A DNA stretch of 64,000 nucleotides from Taklimakanibacter sp021828105 (GTDB lineage Bacteria > Pseudomonadota > Alphaproteobacteria > Rhizobiales > Aestuariivirgaceae): the NCBI GenBank assembly GCA_021828105.1, contig JAKATG010000004.1, forward strand, positions 186,001-250,000, written 5' to 3'. The translations under genes and the position numbers were made by a program. Position 1 is the first letter of the stretch. Each line of letters starts with the position of its first letter. Positions 1 to 7,632 of the stretch are shown here, in pieces. Below the pieces are notes generated by a model. The model ran no database searches. It saw nothing but the letters and a program-made list of their open reading frames with translations, and was not told where the DNA came from.

Positions 1-262
1 TCCGGTAGCCTTTGGAACGGAAATGCGCATCTCGCTTTAAATCATGCGCCAATCCGCGGTCTTCACCATGCTGGCCGCCATCGACTTCCACAATCAGCTT
101 GTGTGTCTTGCACACGAAATCAAGGACGTAACCATCGACCGGCGCTTGTCGGCTAAAGTGATAGCCTGTGCTGCGCCAGGTTCTGAGCCTCACCCAAAGC
201 TTCACTTCTTCAGGTGTCATGCGTTTACGAAGGGAGCGAGCGAAAGCAATACTGTCGACCAT
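1..262 (-). CDS. DUF559 domain protein (endonuclease-like), 3' end cut by window edge
   Basis: An open frame runs leftward from an ATG at 262 (a GTG at 268 is an alternative) and leaves the window without a stop, giving about 87 residues. The protein begins MVDSIAFARSLRKRMTPEEV and goes on with GYHFSRQAPVDGYVLDFVC, then a KLIVEVDGGQHG stretch. These are the hallmarks of the DUF559 family, small proteins with a PD-(D/E)xK-like fold related to very-short-patch repair endonucleases. The E and D of the VEVDGGQH stretch fit the catalytic core. Usual family length is about 110-130 residues, so some 30 are missing. Its substrate is unknown, and the gene next to it, an ABC ATPase, gives no functional hint. 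Confidence 0.75.
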   Translation of the reverse strand, partial: MVDSIAFARSLRKRMTPEEVKLWVRLRTWRSTGYHFSRQAPVDGYVLDFVCKTHKLIVEVDGGQHGEDRGLAHDLKRDAHFRSKGYR

Positions 263-314
263 GTGCACCCCGGCTACGCAAGGGACGCTACTTAAGAAAA
301 GACGCTCTGCAAAG

Positions 315-363
315 ACCCCACCCCGCCCTTCGGGCGTGCCCTCCCCGCAAGCGGGGAGGGAGA
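315..363 (-). repeat. Intergenic GC-rich double-hairpin repeat, copy 1
   Basis: Read on the minus strand this is CTCCCTCCCCGC, a short loop, GCGGGGAGGG, then a second small hairpin (CGCCC..GGGCG), then GGGTGGGG. The same plan recurs at 5103-5168, 5240-5301 and 43978-44028, always between genes. It probably belongs to a dispersed REP-like family. It sits just beyond the stop of the ABC ATPase gene and could also help end transcription, although there is no T-run. Confidence 0.6.
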
Positions 364-369
364 AACGAC

Positions 370-1419
370 TTAAAGCCGACTCCCGCTCTCCCCGTCAAAC
401 AGGAACACCCGGTCCTTGCCGAAGCGGAAGGCGATCGGCGTGTCGACCTCTTGCCGGAAGACGCGCGGACCCTTGGCGACGACGAGCTGCTCGCCGGCCC
501 AGGCCGTGACCAGGGTCACATCGCCGGTCGGCTCCAGCGAATAGAGCTTGGATTTGAGATGGCCGTCCTGGCCGGGGACGATCTCCATGTCTTCGGGCCT
601 GACACCCAGGACGACATTGGCCCTCGTCCCTTGCCCGCAGCCTTTGACCCGCGTGTCGGGACCGACGAAATCGCCATTCTCGAGCGCGCCCGGGATGAGG
701 TTCATGGGCGGCGAGCCGATGAAGCCCGCGACGAAGAGATGGTTGGGGTTGTTATAGACCTCGTCCGGCGTGCCGAGCTGCTGGATCTTGCCCTTGTTCA
801 TGACCGCGATGCGGTCGGCGAGCGTCATCGCCTCGATCTGGTCATGTGTCACATAGATGGTCGTGGTCTCGAGCTCCCGCTGGATGTGCTTGAGCTGGGC
901 CCGCATGGTGAGGCGCAATTTGGCGTCGAGATTGGAGAGCGGCTCGTCCATGAGGAAGACTTGCGGCTGGCGCACGATGGCGCGCGCGAGTGCGGCGCGC
1001 TGGCGCTGTCCGCCGGACAGGGCCCTGGGCTTGCGGTCGAGATAATCGCCGAGCTCCACCATTTGCGCCGCCTGGCGCACCAGCCGGTCATGGTCGGCCG
1101 AAGGGATGCCGCGCATCTTCAGGGGAAAGCGGATGTTGTCGTAGATCGACATGTTCGGATAGAGCGCATAGCTCTGGAACACCATGGCGACGTCGCGGTC
1201 GCGGGCGTCGACCTCGTTGACGACCTCGCCGTCGATGGTGATCTCGCCTGCCGTCGGGTCCTCGAGGCCGGCGATCATCCGCATGGTCGTGGTCTTGCCG
1301 CAGCCCGAGGGGCCGAGGAAGACCATGAATTCCTTATCCCTGATATCGAGATCGATGTCGTCGACGCCGACGAAGCTCCCCCAGGACTTCGATATGCCGC
1401 GCAGTTTGATTTCAGCCAT
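370..1419 (-). CDS. ABC transporter ATP-binding protein, UgpC/MsmK type (sugar or polyol import)
   Basis: This 349-residue protein is the ATPase subunit of a carbohydrate uptake ABC transporter (CUT1/MalK-like). Visible motifs are Walker A GPSGCGKTT (36-44), Q-loop around Gln82, signature LSGGQ (134-138), Walker B VFLMDEP (154-160), D-loop SNLD (162-165) and the H-loop His192. A C-terminal region from about residue 235 fits the TOBE/MalK regulatory domain, with the family phrase LGVRPEDMEI. No permease or binding-protein gene is next to it; the downstream neighbour is a DUF559 gene. It is therefore an orphan ATPase here, or serves a transporter encoded elsewhere. It diverges from the DRL/E1/E2/PfkB cluster across a 270-base spacer, so shared control is plausible. 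The substrate is not readable from the sequence. Confidence 0.93.
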   Translation of the reverse strand: MAEIKLRGISKSWGSFVGVDDIDLDIRDKEFMVFLGPSGCGKTTTMRMIAGLEDPTAGEITIDGEVVNEVDARDRDVAMVFQSYALYPNMSIYDNIRFPLKMRGIPSADHDRLVRQAAQMVELGDYLDRKPRALSGGQRQRAALARAIVRQPQVFLMDEPLSNLDAKLRLTMRAQLKHIQRELETTTIYVTHDQIEAMTLADRIAVMNKGKIQQLGTPDEVYNNPNHLFVAGFIGSPPMNLIPGALENGDFVGPDTRVKGCGQGTRANVVLGVRPEDMEIVPGQDGHLKSKLYSLEPTGDVTLVTAWAGEQLVVAKGPRVFRQEVDTPIAFRFGKDRVFLFDGESGSRL

Positions 1420-1625
1420 GGCGCCCTTGCATCTGTCCCCGCGTCTCCCATCCGCATTTTGTTGTTCTCAAGTCTCGACCGCAAACACTATAGCGTCGAG
1501 CTGAGAATGCAACACTTTCAAATATGAGAGACAATTGTACCATTTCGTTGAGATAACAAAATTGGACTCCGAGGGCGGAAAACCCTTCAAATCCTGAGAC
1601 AGGGCGGCCAAAATCCTATTACATA

Positions 1626-1655
1626 TTGACAATCGAGAGCATAAAAGTATCTATT
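1626..1655 (+). promoter_or_regulatory. Possible sigma-70 promoter of the DRL-like/E1/E2/kinase cluster
   Basis: TTGACA at 1626-1631 is a perfect -35 hexamer. The best -10 match is weak: TCTATT at 1650-1655 with an 18-base spacer. It lies about 40 bases before the preferred start codon at 1692, which carries a GGGAGG ribosome site at 1682-1687. The rest of the spacer (1420-1625) is relatively AT-rich and must also hold the leftward promoter for the ABC ATPase. I see no convincing operator in it. Confidence 0.4.
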
Positions 1656-1691
1656 TTGTTAGAGCAAAACGATAGTCCCATGGGAGGCAGA

Positions 1692-3038
1692 ATGGCCGTC
1701 GCAGCCCGTCAAAAGTCCGTCAGCTTTTCGGGCTCGCTGGCATCGGATCTGGCACGCCATTTCGCGGCCGAAGGCCGTCCGATCCGGATCGGCCTCATCG
1801 GCTCGGGCGAGATGGGGACCGATATCGTCACCCAATGCGACCAGATGGCGGGCATCACCGTTGCTGCCATTGCCGAGATCAATATCGCCGCCGCGGAGCG
1901 CGCCCTCGCCATCGCCGGCAGGCCCGCCGAAAGCTATGCGGTCACGGGCGGCAAGGCCCAGTTCGACGAAGCCCTGCGCCAGGGCCGCACCGCCATCACC
2001 GAAGACGCGCTCACTCTGTGCACCAATGACGAGATCGACGTCGTCATCGACGCGACCGGCCGTCCCGCGGTCGGGGCCGAGATCGGCCTCGTCGCCATGG
2101 AGCATGGCAAGCATCTGGTGATGATGAATGTCGAGGCCGACGTCACCATCGGCGCCTATTTGCAGCGCGAGGCGAAGCGCCTTGGCGTCGTCTATACGCT
2201 GGGCGCCGGCGATGAGCCGAGCTCCTGCATGGAGCTCATCAATTTCGTGCAGAGCCTCGGCTATCCGATCATCGCCGCCGGCAAGGGCAAGAACAACCCG
2301 CTCAATATCGAAGCGACTCCCGACGCCTATCTGGATGAGGCCAAACGGCGCAACATGAATCCGCGCATGCTGGTCGAGTTCGTCGACGGCTCGAAGACCA
2401 TGGTCGAGATGGCGGCGATCGCCAATGCGACAGGCCTCGTGCCGGATTGTCCCGGCATGCACGGGCCGCAGGCGACCTTGCCCGAGCTCGAGAAGGTGCT
2501 GGTGCCCAAGCAAGACGGCGGCGTGCTGTCGCGCAAGGGCGTGGTCGATTATTCGATCGGCAAGGGCGTGGCGCCTGGCGTCTTCGTCATTGCCGAGATG
2601 GCGCATCCGCGCGTGCGTGAGCGCATGCATGACCTGAAGCTGGGCGCGGGGCCTTATTACACTTTCTACCGCCCCTATCATCTGACCAGCCTCGAAGTGC
2701 CGCTCTCTTGCGCGAGGGCCGTTCTCTATGGCACCGCCGACATGCAGCCGCTCGACCGGCCCTCGGCCGAGGTCTGCGCGGTGGCCAAGAAGGACCTGAA
2801 GCCTGGCGACAGGCTCGACGCCATCGGCGAATATGCCTACCGCGCCTGGATCATGACTTATGACGGCGCCAAGGCGGCGGGGGCCGTCCCTTGCGGCCTC
2901 CTCGAGCAAGGCACGGTGGCGAGGCCCATCGCCAAGGGCGATTTGCTCACCCATGACAATGTGAAGGTCGATCAGGGATCGCGCATCGTGGCGCTGCGCC
3001 GCCGCCAGGACGACATGCTCGTGCGAGGGGCGGCATGA
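1692..3038 (+). CDS. DRL-like / homoserine-dehydrogenase-like NAD(P)-dependent oxidoreductase with C-terminal SAF domain
   Basis: The frame is open from TTG 1626, but ATG 1692 is preferred because GGGAGG sits five bases before it; that gives 448 residues. An N-terminal Rossmann fold shows IRIGLIGSGEMGTDI, followed by the acidic AEIN stretch, DVVIDATGRP and GKHLVMMNVEADVTIG, as in homoserine dehydrogenase-like enzymes. The C-terminal part, from about VAKKDLKPGDRLDAIG to ARPIAKGDLLTHDNV, is a SAF-type domain. This architecture matches the family containing DRL, the DXR-like enzyme of Brucella that makes 2-C-methylerythritol 4-phosphate from 1-deoxyxylulose 5-phosphate; I recall this from the literature and have not searched. 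The family also has members of unknown function. The stop overlaps the E1 alpha start (ATGA), so the two are co-translated. Function as DRL or as a catabolic relative is unresolved. Confidence 0.8.
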   Translation: MAVAARQKSVSFSGSLASDLARHFAAEGRPIRIGLIGSGEMGTDIVTQCDQMAGITVAAIAEINIAAAERALAIAGRPAESYAVTGGKAQFDEALRQGRTAITEDALTLCTNDEIDVVIDATGRPAVGAEIGLVAMEHGKHLVMMNVEADVTIGAYLQREAKRLGVVYTLGAGDEPSSCMELINFVQSLGYPIIAAGKGKNNPLNIEATPDAYLDEAKRRNMNPRMLVEFVDGSKTMVEMAAIANATGLVPDCPGMHGPQATLPELEKVLVPKQDGGVLSRKGVVDYSIGKGVAPGVFVIAEMAHPRVRERMHDLKLGAGPYYTFYRPYHLTSLEVPLSCARAVLYGTADMQPLDRPSAEVCAVAKKDLKPGDRLDAIGEYAYRAWIMTYDGAKAAGAVPCGLLEQGTVARPIAKGDLLTHDNVKVDQGSRIVALRRRQDDMLVRGAA

Positions 3039-4057
3039 ACAAGGCCGTCAGAGAGACCGCGCCCGCGTCCAACCTGCGCGACTTCTATCGCCATTTCGAT
3101 GCCGCTTCTCTGCGCGAGGCGCTCAGGCGCATGTATCTGATCCGCCGTTTCGAGGAAGGTGCGGAGGACGCTTACACGCGCGGCCTCATCCACGGCACGA
3201 TGCATCTCTCGATCGGCCAGGAGGCGAGCGCGGTCGGCGCCTGCATGGATCTGCGCAAGTCGGACTACATCACCTCGACCCATCGCGGCCATGGCCATTG
3301 CATCGCCAAGGGCGCCGATCCGAAGCTGATGTTCGCCGAGTTCTTCGGCAAGGAAGAAGGCTATTGCCGCGGCCGCGGCGGCTCCATGCATATTGCCGAT
3401 GTCGAAAGCGGCAATCTCGGCGCCAATGGCATTGTCGGCGGCGGGCTGCCGATCGCCGTCGGCGCGGCGCTGGCCATCAGGAAGCAGAAGCGCGACGATG
3501 TGGCCCTGTGCTTCTTCGGCGACGGCGCCTCGAACGAAGGCGCCTTCCATGAGGCGCTCAACATGGCGGCGATCTGGAAATTGCCGGTGCTGTTCATTTG
3601 CGAGAACAACAAATACGGCATGTCGGTGTCGACCGAGCGCTCCATGGCGGTCGAGCATGTCGCCGACCGCGCTTCCGCCTATAAGATGCCGGGCGAGATC
3701 GTCGACGGCAACTGCATCGAGGATGTTTCGGAAGCCGTCATGCGCGCGACCGCACGCGCCCGGGCCGGCGAGGGGCCGAGCCTTATCGAAACCAAGACCT
3801 ATCGCATCCGTGGCCATTCCAAGAGCGACCGCAACCGCTATCGCACCAAGGAAGAGATCGAGGAGTGGATGGCGCGCGACCCGATCGGCCATTTCGAGAC
3901 CAATCTCGAAGCTTTCGGCATACTGGGCAAGGATGAGGTCACGGCCATTCGCACGGGCGCCGAAGCCGAGATCGCCCGGGCCATCGAATTCGCCAAGGGC
4001 GGCACCGATCCTTCGCCTTCCGAGCTCACCCGCGACGTCTATACGGTCGGGGGCTGA
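3035..4057 (+). CDS. Thiamine-diphosphate-dependent dehydrogenase E1 component, alpha subunit (acetoin/pyruvate dehydrogenase type)
   Basis: This 340-residue protein is the ThDP-binding half of a two-chain E1. The ThDP signature starts at GDGASNEG (162-169) and closes with ENN (190-192). Other family marks are HLSIGQEASAVGA (57-69) and the STHRGHGH stretch (81-88). E1 decarboxylates a 2-oxo acid or cleaves an acetoin-like ketol and passes the two-carbon unit to E2 lipoate. The start overlaps the preceding gene by four bases, and E1 beta follows after two bases. The E2 lipoyl domain downstream is closest by eye to rhizobial acetoin dehydrogenase E2, so an acetoin-like substrate is at least as likely as pyruvate. 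The sequence alone does not settle the substrate. Confidence 0.92.
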   Translation: MNKAVRETAPASNLRDFYRHFDAASLREALRRMYLIRRFEEGAEDAYTRGLIHGTMHLSIGQEASAVGACMDLRKSDYITSTHRGHGHCIAKGADPKLMFAEFFGKEEGYCRGRGGSMHIADVESGNLGANGIVGGGLPIAVGAALAIRKQKRDDVALCFFGDGASNEGAFHEALNMAAIWKLPVLFICENNKYGMSVSTERSMAVEHVADRASAYKMPGEIVDGNCIEDVSEAVMRATARARAGEGPSLIETKTYRIRGHSKSDRNRYRTKEEIEEWMARDPIGHFETNLEAFGILGKDEVTAIRTGAEAEIARAIEFAKGGTDPSPSELTRDVYTVGG

Positions 4058-4059
4058 TC

Positions 4060-5052
4060 ATGGCTTTGCGCGAATTGAGCTATGCGGAAGCCGTCCGCGA
4101 GGCGCTCGCCCAGGCGATGGAGGCCGATGAACGCGTCTTCCTCATGGGCGAGGATATCGGCGTCTATGGCGGCGCCTTTCAGGTGACGGGCGATCTCGTC
4201 CATCGTTTTGGCGAGGACCGGGTGATGGACACGCCGATCGCCGAGCTGGGGGCTGCCGGTGTCGCCGTCGGCGCAGCCCTTGCCGGCTGCCGGCCGGTCT
4301 TCGAGTTCCAGTTTTCCGATTTCGCCACCTTGGCGATGGAGCAGATCGTCAACCAGGCGGCAAAAATCCGCTTCATGCTGGGCGGCAAGGTGTCGGTGCC
4401 TCTGGTCATGCGCTTCCCGGCGGGGTCCGGCACGGGTGCCGCCGCCCAGCACAGCCAGTCGCTCGATGCCTGGTTCGCGCATGTGCCGGGCCTAAAGGTG
4501 GTGCAGCCTTCGACGCCGCATGACGCCAAGGGCCTGTTGCTCTCGGCGATCGATGATCCCGATCCGGTGATGGTGTTCGAGCACAAGCTTCTCTACAAGA
4601 TGAAGGGCGATGTGCCGGAGGATGCCTATCGCGTGCCGATCGGCAAGGCGGCGGTCAGGCGTGAAGGCCGCCATGTCACGCTGGTCGCGACCGCGATCAT
4701 GGTGCATCGCGCGCTGGAGGCGGCTGAAACCCTGGCGCAAGACGGCATCGAGGCGGAAGTCATCGACCTGCGCACCTTGCGCCCGCTCGACACCGAGACG
4801 ATCATCGCCAGCGTCAAGAAGACGAGCCGGCTCGCTTGCATCTATGAAGGCGTCAAGACGCTGGGCATCGGCGCCGAGATCAGCGCCATGATCGCCGAGA
4901 GCGAGGCCTTCGACTATCTCGACGCGCCGATCCTGCGTCTGGGCGGCGCCGAGGCGCCGATCCCCTATAATCCGGTGCTCGAGAAGGCGGCCGTGCCTCA
5001 GACCGACGGCATTGTCAGCGCCGTGCGCCACCTCGTGACCGGCCGGGTCTGA
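4060..5052 (+). CDS. Thiamine-diphosphate-dependent dehydrogenase E1 component, beta subunit
   Basis: The protein has 330 residues, the usual length for a stand-alone E1 beta without a fused lipoyl domain. It carries the pyrimidine-binding region with MGEDIGVYGGAF near the N-terminus, then DTPIAELGAAGVAVGAAL, and the HSQSLDAWFAHVPG motif in mid-protein. The C-terminal transketolase domain includes the EVIDLRTLRPLD stretch. It forms the alpha2beta2 E1 with the preceding gene, two bases upstream. The downstream E2 gene is separated by 278 bases holding two repeat copies, so E2 may be transcribed through the repeats or have its own signal. Confidence 0.93.
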   Translation: MALRELSYAEAVREALAQAMEADERVFLMGEDIGVYGGAFQVTGDLVHRFGEDRVMDTPIAELGAAGVAVGAALAGCRPVFEFQFSDFATLAMEQIVNQAAKIRFMLGGKVSVPLVMRFPAGSGTGAAAQHSQSLDAWFAHVPGLKVVQPSTPHDAKGLLLSAIDDPDPVMVFEHKLLYKMKGDVPEDAYRVPIGKAAVRREGRHVTLVATAIMVHRALEAAETLAQDGIEAEVIDLRTLRPLDTETIIASVKKTSRLACIYEGVKTLGIGAEISAMIAESEAFDYLDAPILRLGGAEAPIPYNPVLEKAAVPQTDGIVSAVRHLVTGRV

Positions 5053-5102
5053 TCGGATGCGAGACATCACGCGTGAGTTTCGCCCGTCACCCCTTTCGCG
5101 AA

Positions 5103-5168
5103 CTCTCCCTCCGCCACGCGAAGCGTGGGGAGGGTGTCGCGCGTCAGCGCGACGGGTGGGGTCTCTCC
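5103..5168 (+). repeat. Intergenic GC-rich double-hairpin repeat, copy 2
   Basis: CTCCCTCCGCCACGCG, a short loop, CGTGGGGAGGG, a second hairpin (TCGCGCG..CGCGA), then GGGTGGGG. It has the same structure as the copy at 5240-5301 but in the opposite orientation, so the two form an inverted pair between the E1 beta and E2 genes. The 278-base spacer 5053-5330 holds no other gene that I can support. Confidence 0.65.
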
Positions 5169-5239
5169 GTAAGGGAGATTTCTCAAGCAAGACATTTGCA
5201 AGCTATGCAATCCAATCGTTGAGCACCTCCCGGCGGAGC

Positions 5240-5301
5240 GACCCCCACCCGGCGCTCTGCGCCACCCTCCCCCACGCCTTGCGGCGCGTGGGAGGGAGAG
5301 A
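5240..5301 (-). repeat. Intergenic GC-rich double-hairpin repeat, copy 3 (inverted partner of copy 2)
   Basis: Read on the minus strand it is CTCTCCCTCCCACGCG, loop, GCGTGGGGGAGGG, small hairpin GGCGC..GCGCC, GGGTGGGGG. It is the reverse-oriented counterpart of 5103-5168. Such inverted pairs recall BIME arrangements of REP elements in other bacteria. Transcripts through this spacer would fold strongly, which may set the ratio of E1 to E2. Confidence 0.65.
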
Positions 5302-5330
5302 TGCGGCTTTGACGGCATGTGTGGTGGGCC

Positions 5331-6572
5331 ATGCCGCTTGAGGTCATCCTGCCGCGTGTCGATATGGACATGGCCACGGGCAAGATCAGCAAGTGGTATG
5401 TCAAGGAAGGCGAGAAGGTCGCCAAGGGCGCGCCGATCTTCGAGATCGAGACTGACAAGGCGGCGATGGAAGTGGAATCGCCCGGCGACGGCGTGATCCA
5501 TAACATCACTGCGACGGAGGGGATCGACATCCCGGTCGGAACGCCGGTCGCTTTCATCTATGGCGAAGGCGAAGCCGTTGCGGCGCCTGCTATCGTTAAA
5601 CCTGCAGCCGCGCCACCCGTCCGACAGGCGGAGCCGGTTCCGACAGCGCAGCCGCCGCTCGCGCCGCAAGTCGAAGAGAGAACCGGTCTGCCGCGCGCCA
5701 CGCCTCTGGCGCGTCGCCTCGCGCGCGAGCGCGGACTCCAGCTGCCCGCGATCCCCGGCAGCGGCCCGAGAGGCCGCATCCAGGCCGAAGATGTGCGGAA
5801 CTTCCATTCCACGCCAGCGCCACCCGAGCGACCGCCGGCGCCCGACGTTGCAGGCCTCTATCAGCCCGGAAGCTACGACATCGAGCCTCTGTCGGGCATG
5901 CGCCGCATCATTGCCGACAGGCTCGTCCAGTCGAAGCAGACGGTGCCGCATTTCTACCTCACCCTCACTTGCGATCTGACCCGGCTTCTCGAAGACCGAA
6001 AGCTGCTCAATGAGCGCGCACCAGTCGGGCCCGACAAGCAGCCTTTGTGGAAGCTCTCGATCAATGATTTCGTCATCAAGGCCCTGGCGCTGGCGCTCCA
6101 GCGCGTGCCCAATGCCAATGTCACCTGGACGGAGCAGGGCATTCTCAAGCATCGCGCATCGGATGTCGGCGTTGCCGTCGCGGTGGAAGGCGGTCTCTAC
6201 ACGCCGGTGATCCGCTCGGCCGAGCAGAAATCGCTCTCGCTTCTATCGATCGAGATGAAGGACCTGGCGGCCAAGGCGCGCGCCCGCCGTCTCCAGCCTG
6301 CCGACTATCAGGGCGGCACGACCGCCGTCTCCAATCTCGGCATGTTTGGCATCGAAGAGTTCGCGGCCATCATCAACCCGCCGCAGGCGACGATCCTCGC
6401 CGCCGGCGCCGGCATCGAGCGGCCGGCCGCCGTCAAGGGCGAGATCGTGCTGAGGACAGAAATGACCTGCACGCTGTCTTGCGATCACCGCGCCGTCGAT
6501 GGCGCGCTGGGAGCCGAACTCCTGGCGGCATTCAGGTTGTTCATCGAGGAGCCGGCACTTATGCTGGCCTAA
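5331..6572 (+). CDS. Dihydrolipoyllysine-residue acetyltransferase E2 component (acetoin/pyruvate dehydrogenase type)
   Basis: The preferred start is ATG 5331, giving MPLEVILPRVDMDM and 413 residues; an in-frame ATG at 5319 would add four. There is one N-terminal lipoyl domain, with Lys43 in the ETDKAAME motif as the lipoylation site. A proline/alanine linker and a peripheral-subunit-binding domain follow at about 120-155 (ATPLARRLARERG, GPRGRI). The C-terminal catalytic domain ends with CDHRAVDG; His386 and Asp390 are the acyltransferase residues. It takes the acyl unit from E1 and gives acyl-CoA. No E3 gene is in the cluster, so dihydrolipoamide dehydrogenase must come from elsewhere. The phrase PRVDMDMATG resembles rhizobial acetoin dehydrogenase E2 proteins. 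Confidence 0.93.
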   Translation: MPLEVILPRVDMDMATGKISKWYVKEGEKVAKGAPIFEIETDKAAMEVESPGDGVIHNITATEGIDIPVGTPVAFIYGEGEAVAAPAIVKPAAAPPVRQAEPVPTAQPPLAPQVEERTGLPRATPLARRLARERGLQLPAIPGSGPRGRIQAEDVRNFHSTPAPPERPPAPDVAGLYQPGSYDIEPLSGMRRIIADRLVQSKQTVPHFYLTLTCDLTRLLEDRKLLNERAPVGPDKQPLWKLSINDFVIKALALALQRVPNANVTWTEQGILKHRASDVGVAVAVEGGLYTPVIRSAEQKSLSLLSIEMKDLAAKARARRLQPADYQGGTTAVSNLGMFGIEEFAAIINPPQATILAAGAGIERPAAVKGEIVLRTEMTCTLSCDHRAVDGALGAELLAAFRLFIEEPALMLA

Positions 6573-6590
6573 ACACCTCAGGGAAGCAGC

Positions 6591-7553
6591 ATGAGATACG
6601 ACTATTCATCGATCGGCTTCTACACGTTCGACTGCCTGGGCTGGCCATTCACCTCGGTGCCGGAAGGCGGCGGCACGCATTTCATCGACGAGCTGACGCT
6701 CGCGGTCTCGGGCGCCGCCGGCACGGCCGCGATCGCTGCCGCCAAGATGGGGCTCAAGGTCCTGGCGGTCGGCGGCGTCGGCCCCGATCTCATGGGCGAC
6801 TGGGTGCTCCAGCGCCTGAACAGCTTTTCCGTCGATACCTCCGCCATGCAGCGCATCGAAGGGTCGCGGACCTCGTCCTCGATCGTGACGACGCGCGCCG
6901 ACGGCACGCGCCCGGCGCTTCATATGAAGGGCGCGACCGGCGATTTCTTCGTCGACGATACGTTGCTCAAGCAGGTGATCGATGCGCGCGTCGTGCATAT
7001 TGGCGGCATAGGCCTCACCGAGAGGATGGACAAGGGCCGCAATGCCGAATTGATGCGCGCCGCCAAGCAGCAGGGCGCCACGACGACGCTCGATGTCTTC
7101 GCGAGTTCCAAGGCCGATCTGCCGGCCGTGGCGCAAGTTCTGCCGCATGTCGATTACTTCATGCCCTCGATCGAGGAAGCGAGTGCGCTCACCGGCTTCA
7201 CCGGCCTTGCCGACAACGCGAAATACTTCATCGATCACGGTGTCGGCGCTTGCGTGTTCACCCGCGGCGCCGACGGCGCCTATTACCACGACGCCAAGGG
7301 CATGCGTTTCGAGGTGCCGGCCTTCGACATCGAGGTCAAATGCACCTGCGGCTGCGGCGATGCCTTCAATGCCGGCTTCGCCGTCGCTTACTGCCAAGGC
7401 TTCGATCCGGAAACCACGGTGCGCTTCGCGCAGGCCACCTCGGCGCTCAACGCCACCGGCCTCGGCTCGCAAGCGGGCGTCAAATCCTTCGAGCACACGC
7501 TCGATTTCATGAAGCACACCCCGACCCGCGCCAAGGCGGGCGTGGCGGCTTAG
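6591..7553 (+). CDS. PfkB-family carbohydrate kinase
   Basis: This 320-residue ribokinase-like kinase would phosphorylate a sugar, polyol or nucleoside with ATP. The N-terminal half contains the GAAGTAAIAAAKMG nucleotide-family stretch and VGGVGPDLMGDW (PfkB signature 1 region). Near the C-terminus, signature 2 reads CTCGCGDAFNAGF, where the usual form is DTTGAGDAFNAGF. The catalytic Asp of the GxGD element is kept, but three cysteines occur in the loop, which is unusual. The gene follows E2 by 18 bases and is probably the last gene of the cluster. The substrate cannot be assigned; the neighbourhood suggests a polyol or deoxy-sugar. Confidence 0.88.
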   Translation: MRYDYSSIGFYTFDCLGWPFTSVPEGGGTHFIDELTLAVSGAAGTAAIAAAKMGLKVLAVGGVGPDLMGDWVLQRLNSFSVDTSAMQRIEGSRTSSSIVTTRADGTRPALHMKGATGDFFVDDTLLKQVIDARVVHIGGIGLTERMDKGRNAELMRAAKQQGATTTLDVFASSKADLPAVAQVLPHVDYFMPSIEEASALTGFTGLADNAKYFIDHGVGACVFTRGADGAYYHDAKGMRFEVPAFDIEVKCTCGCGDAFNAGFAVAYCQGFDPETTVRFAQATSALNATGLGSQAGVKSFEHTLDFMKHTPTRAKAGVAA

Positions 7554-7555
7554 AG

Positions 7556-7604
7556 CCACCCCTCACGCTGAGGTGCCCGGCGCAGCCGGGCCTCGAAGCG
7601 TCCA
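7556..7604. repeat. Intergenic palindromic repeat between convergent genes
   Basis: CCCTCACGCTGAGG followed by TGCCCGGCGCAGCCGGGC and CCTCGAAGCG makes two adjacent hairpins between the convergent kinase and copper ATPase genes. Similar palindromes with a CCTCGAAG tail are scattered through Hyphomicrobiales genomes. There is no T-run, so a terminator role is uncertain. Confidence 0.5.
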
Positions 7605-7632
7605 TCAGGATAGGGCTAGTCCGCATAGATAC

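Noticed and set aside
1626..1691. N-terminal extension of the DRL-like protein from TTG 1626
   Set aside because: It would place the start on a -35 hexamer; ATG 1692 has a strong GGGAGG at the right distance.
5057..5341. Small open frame between E1 beta and E2
   Set aside because: It is made of the two inverted repeats and has no ribosome site or homology by eye.
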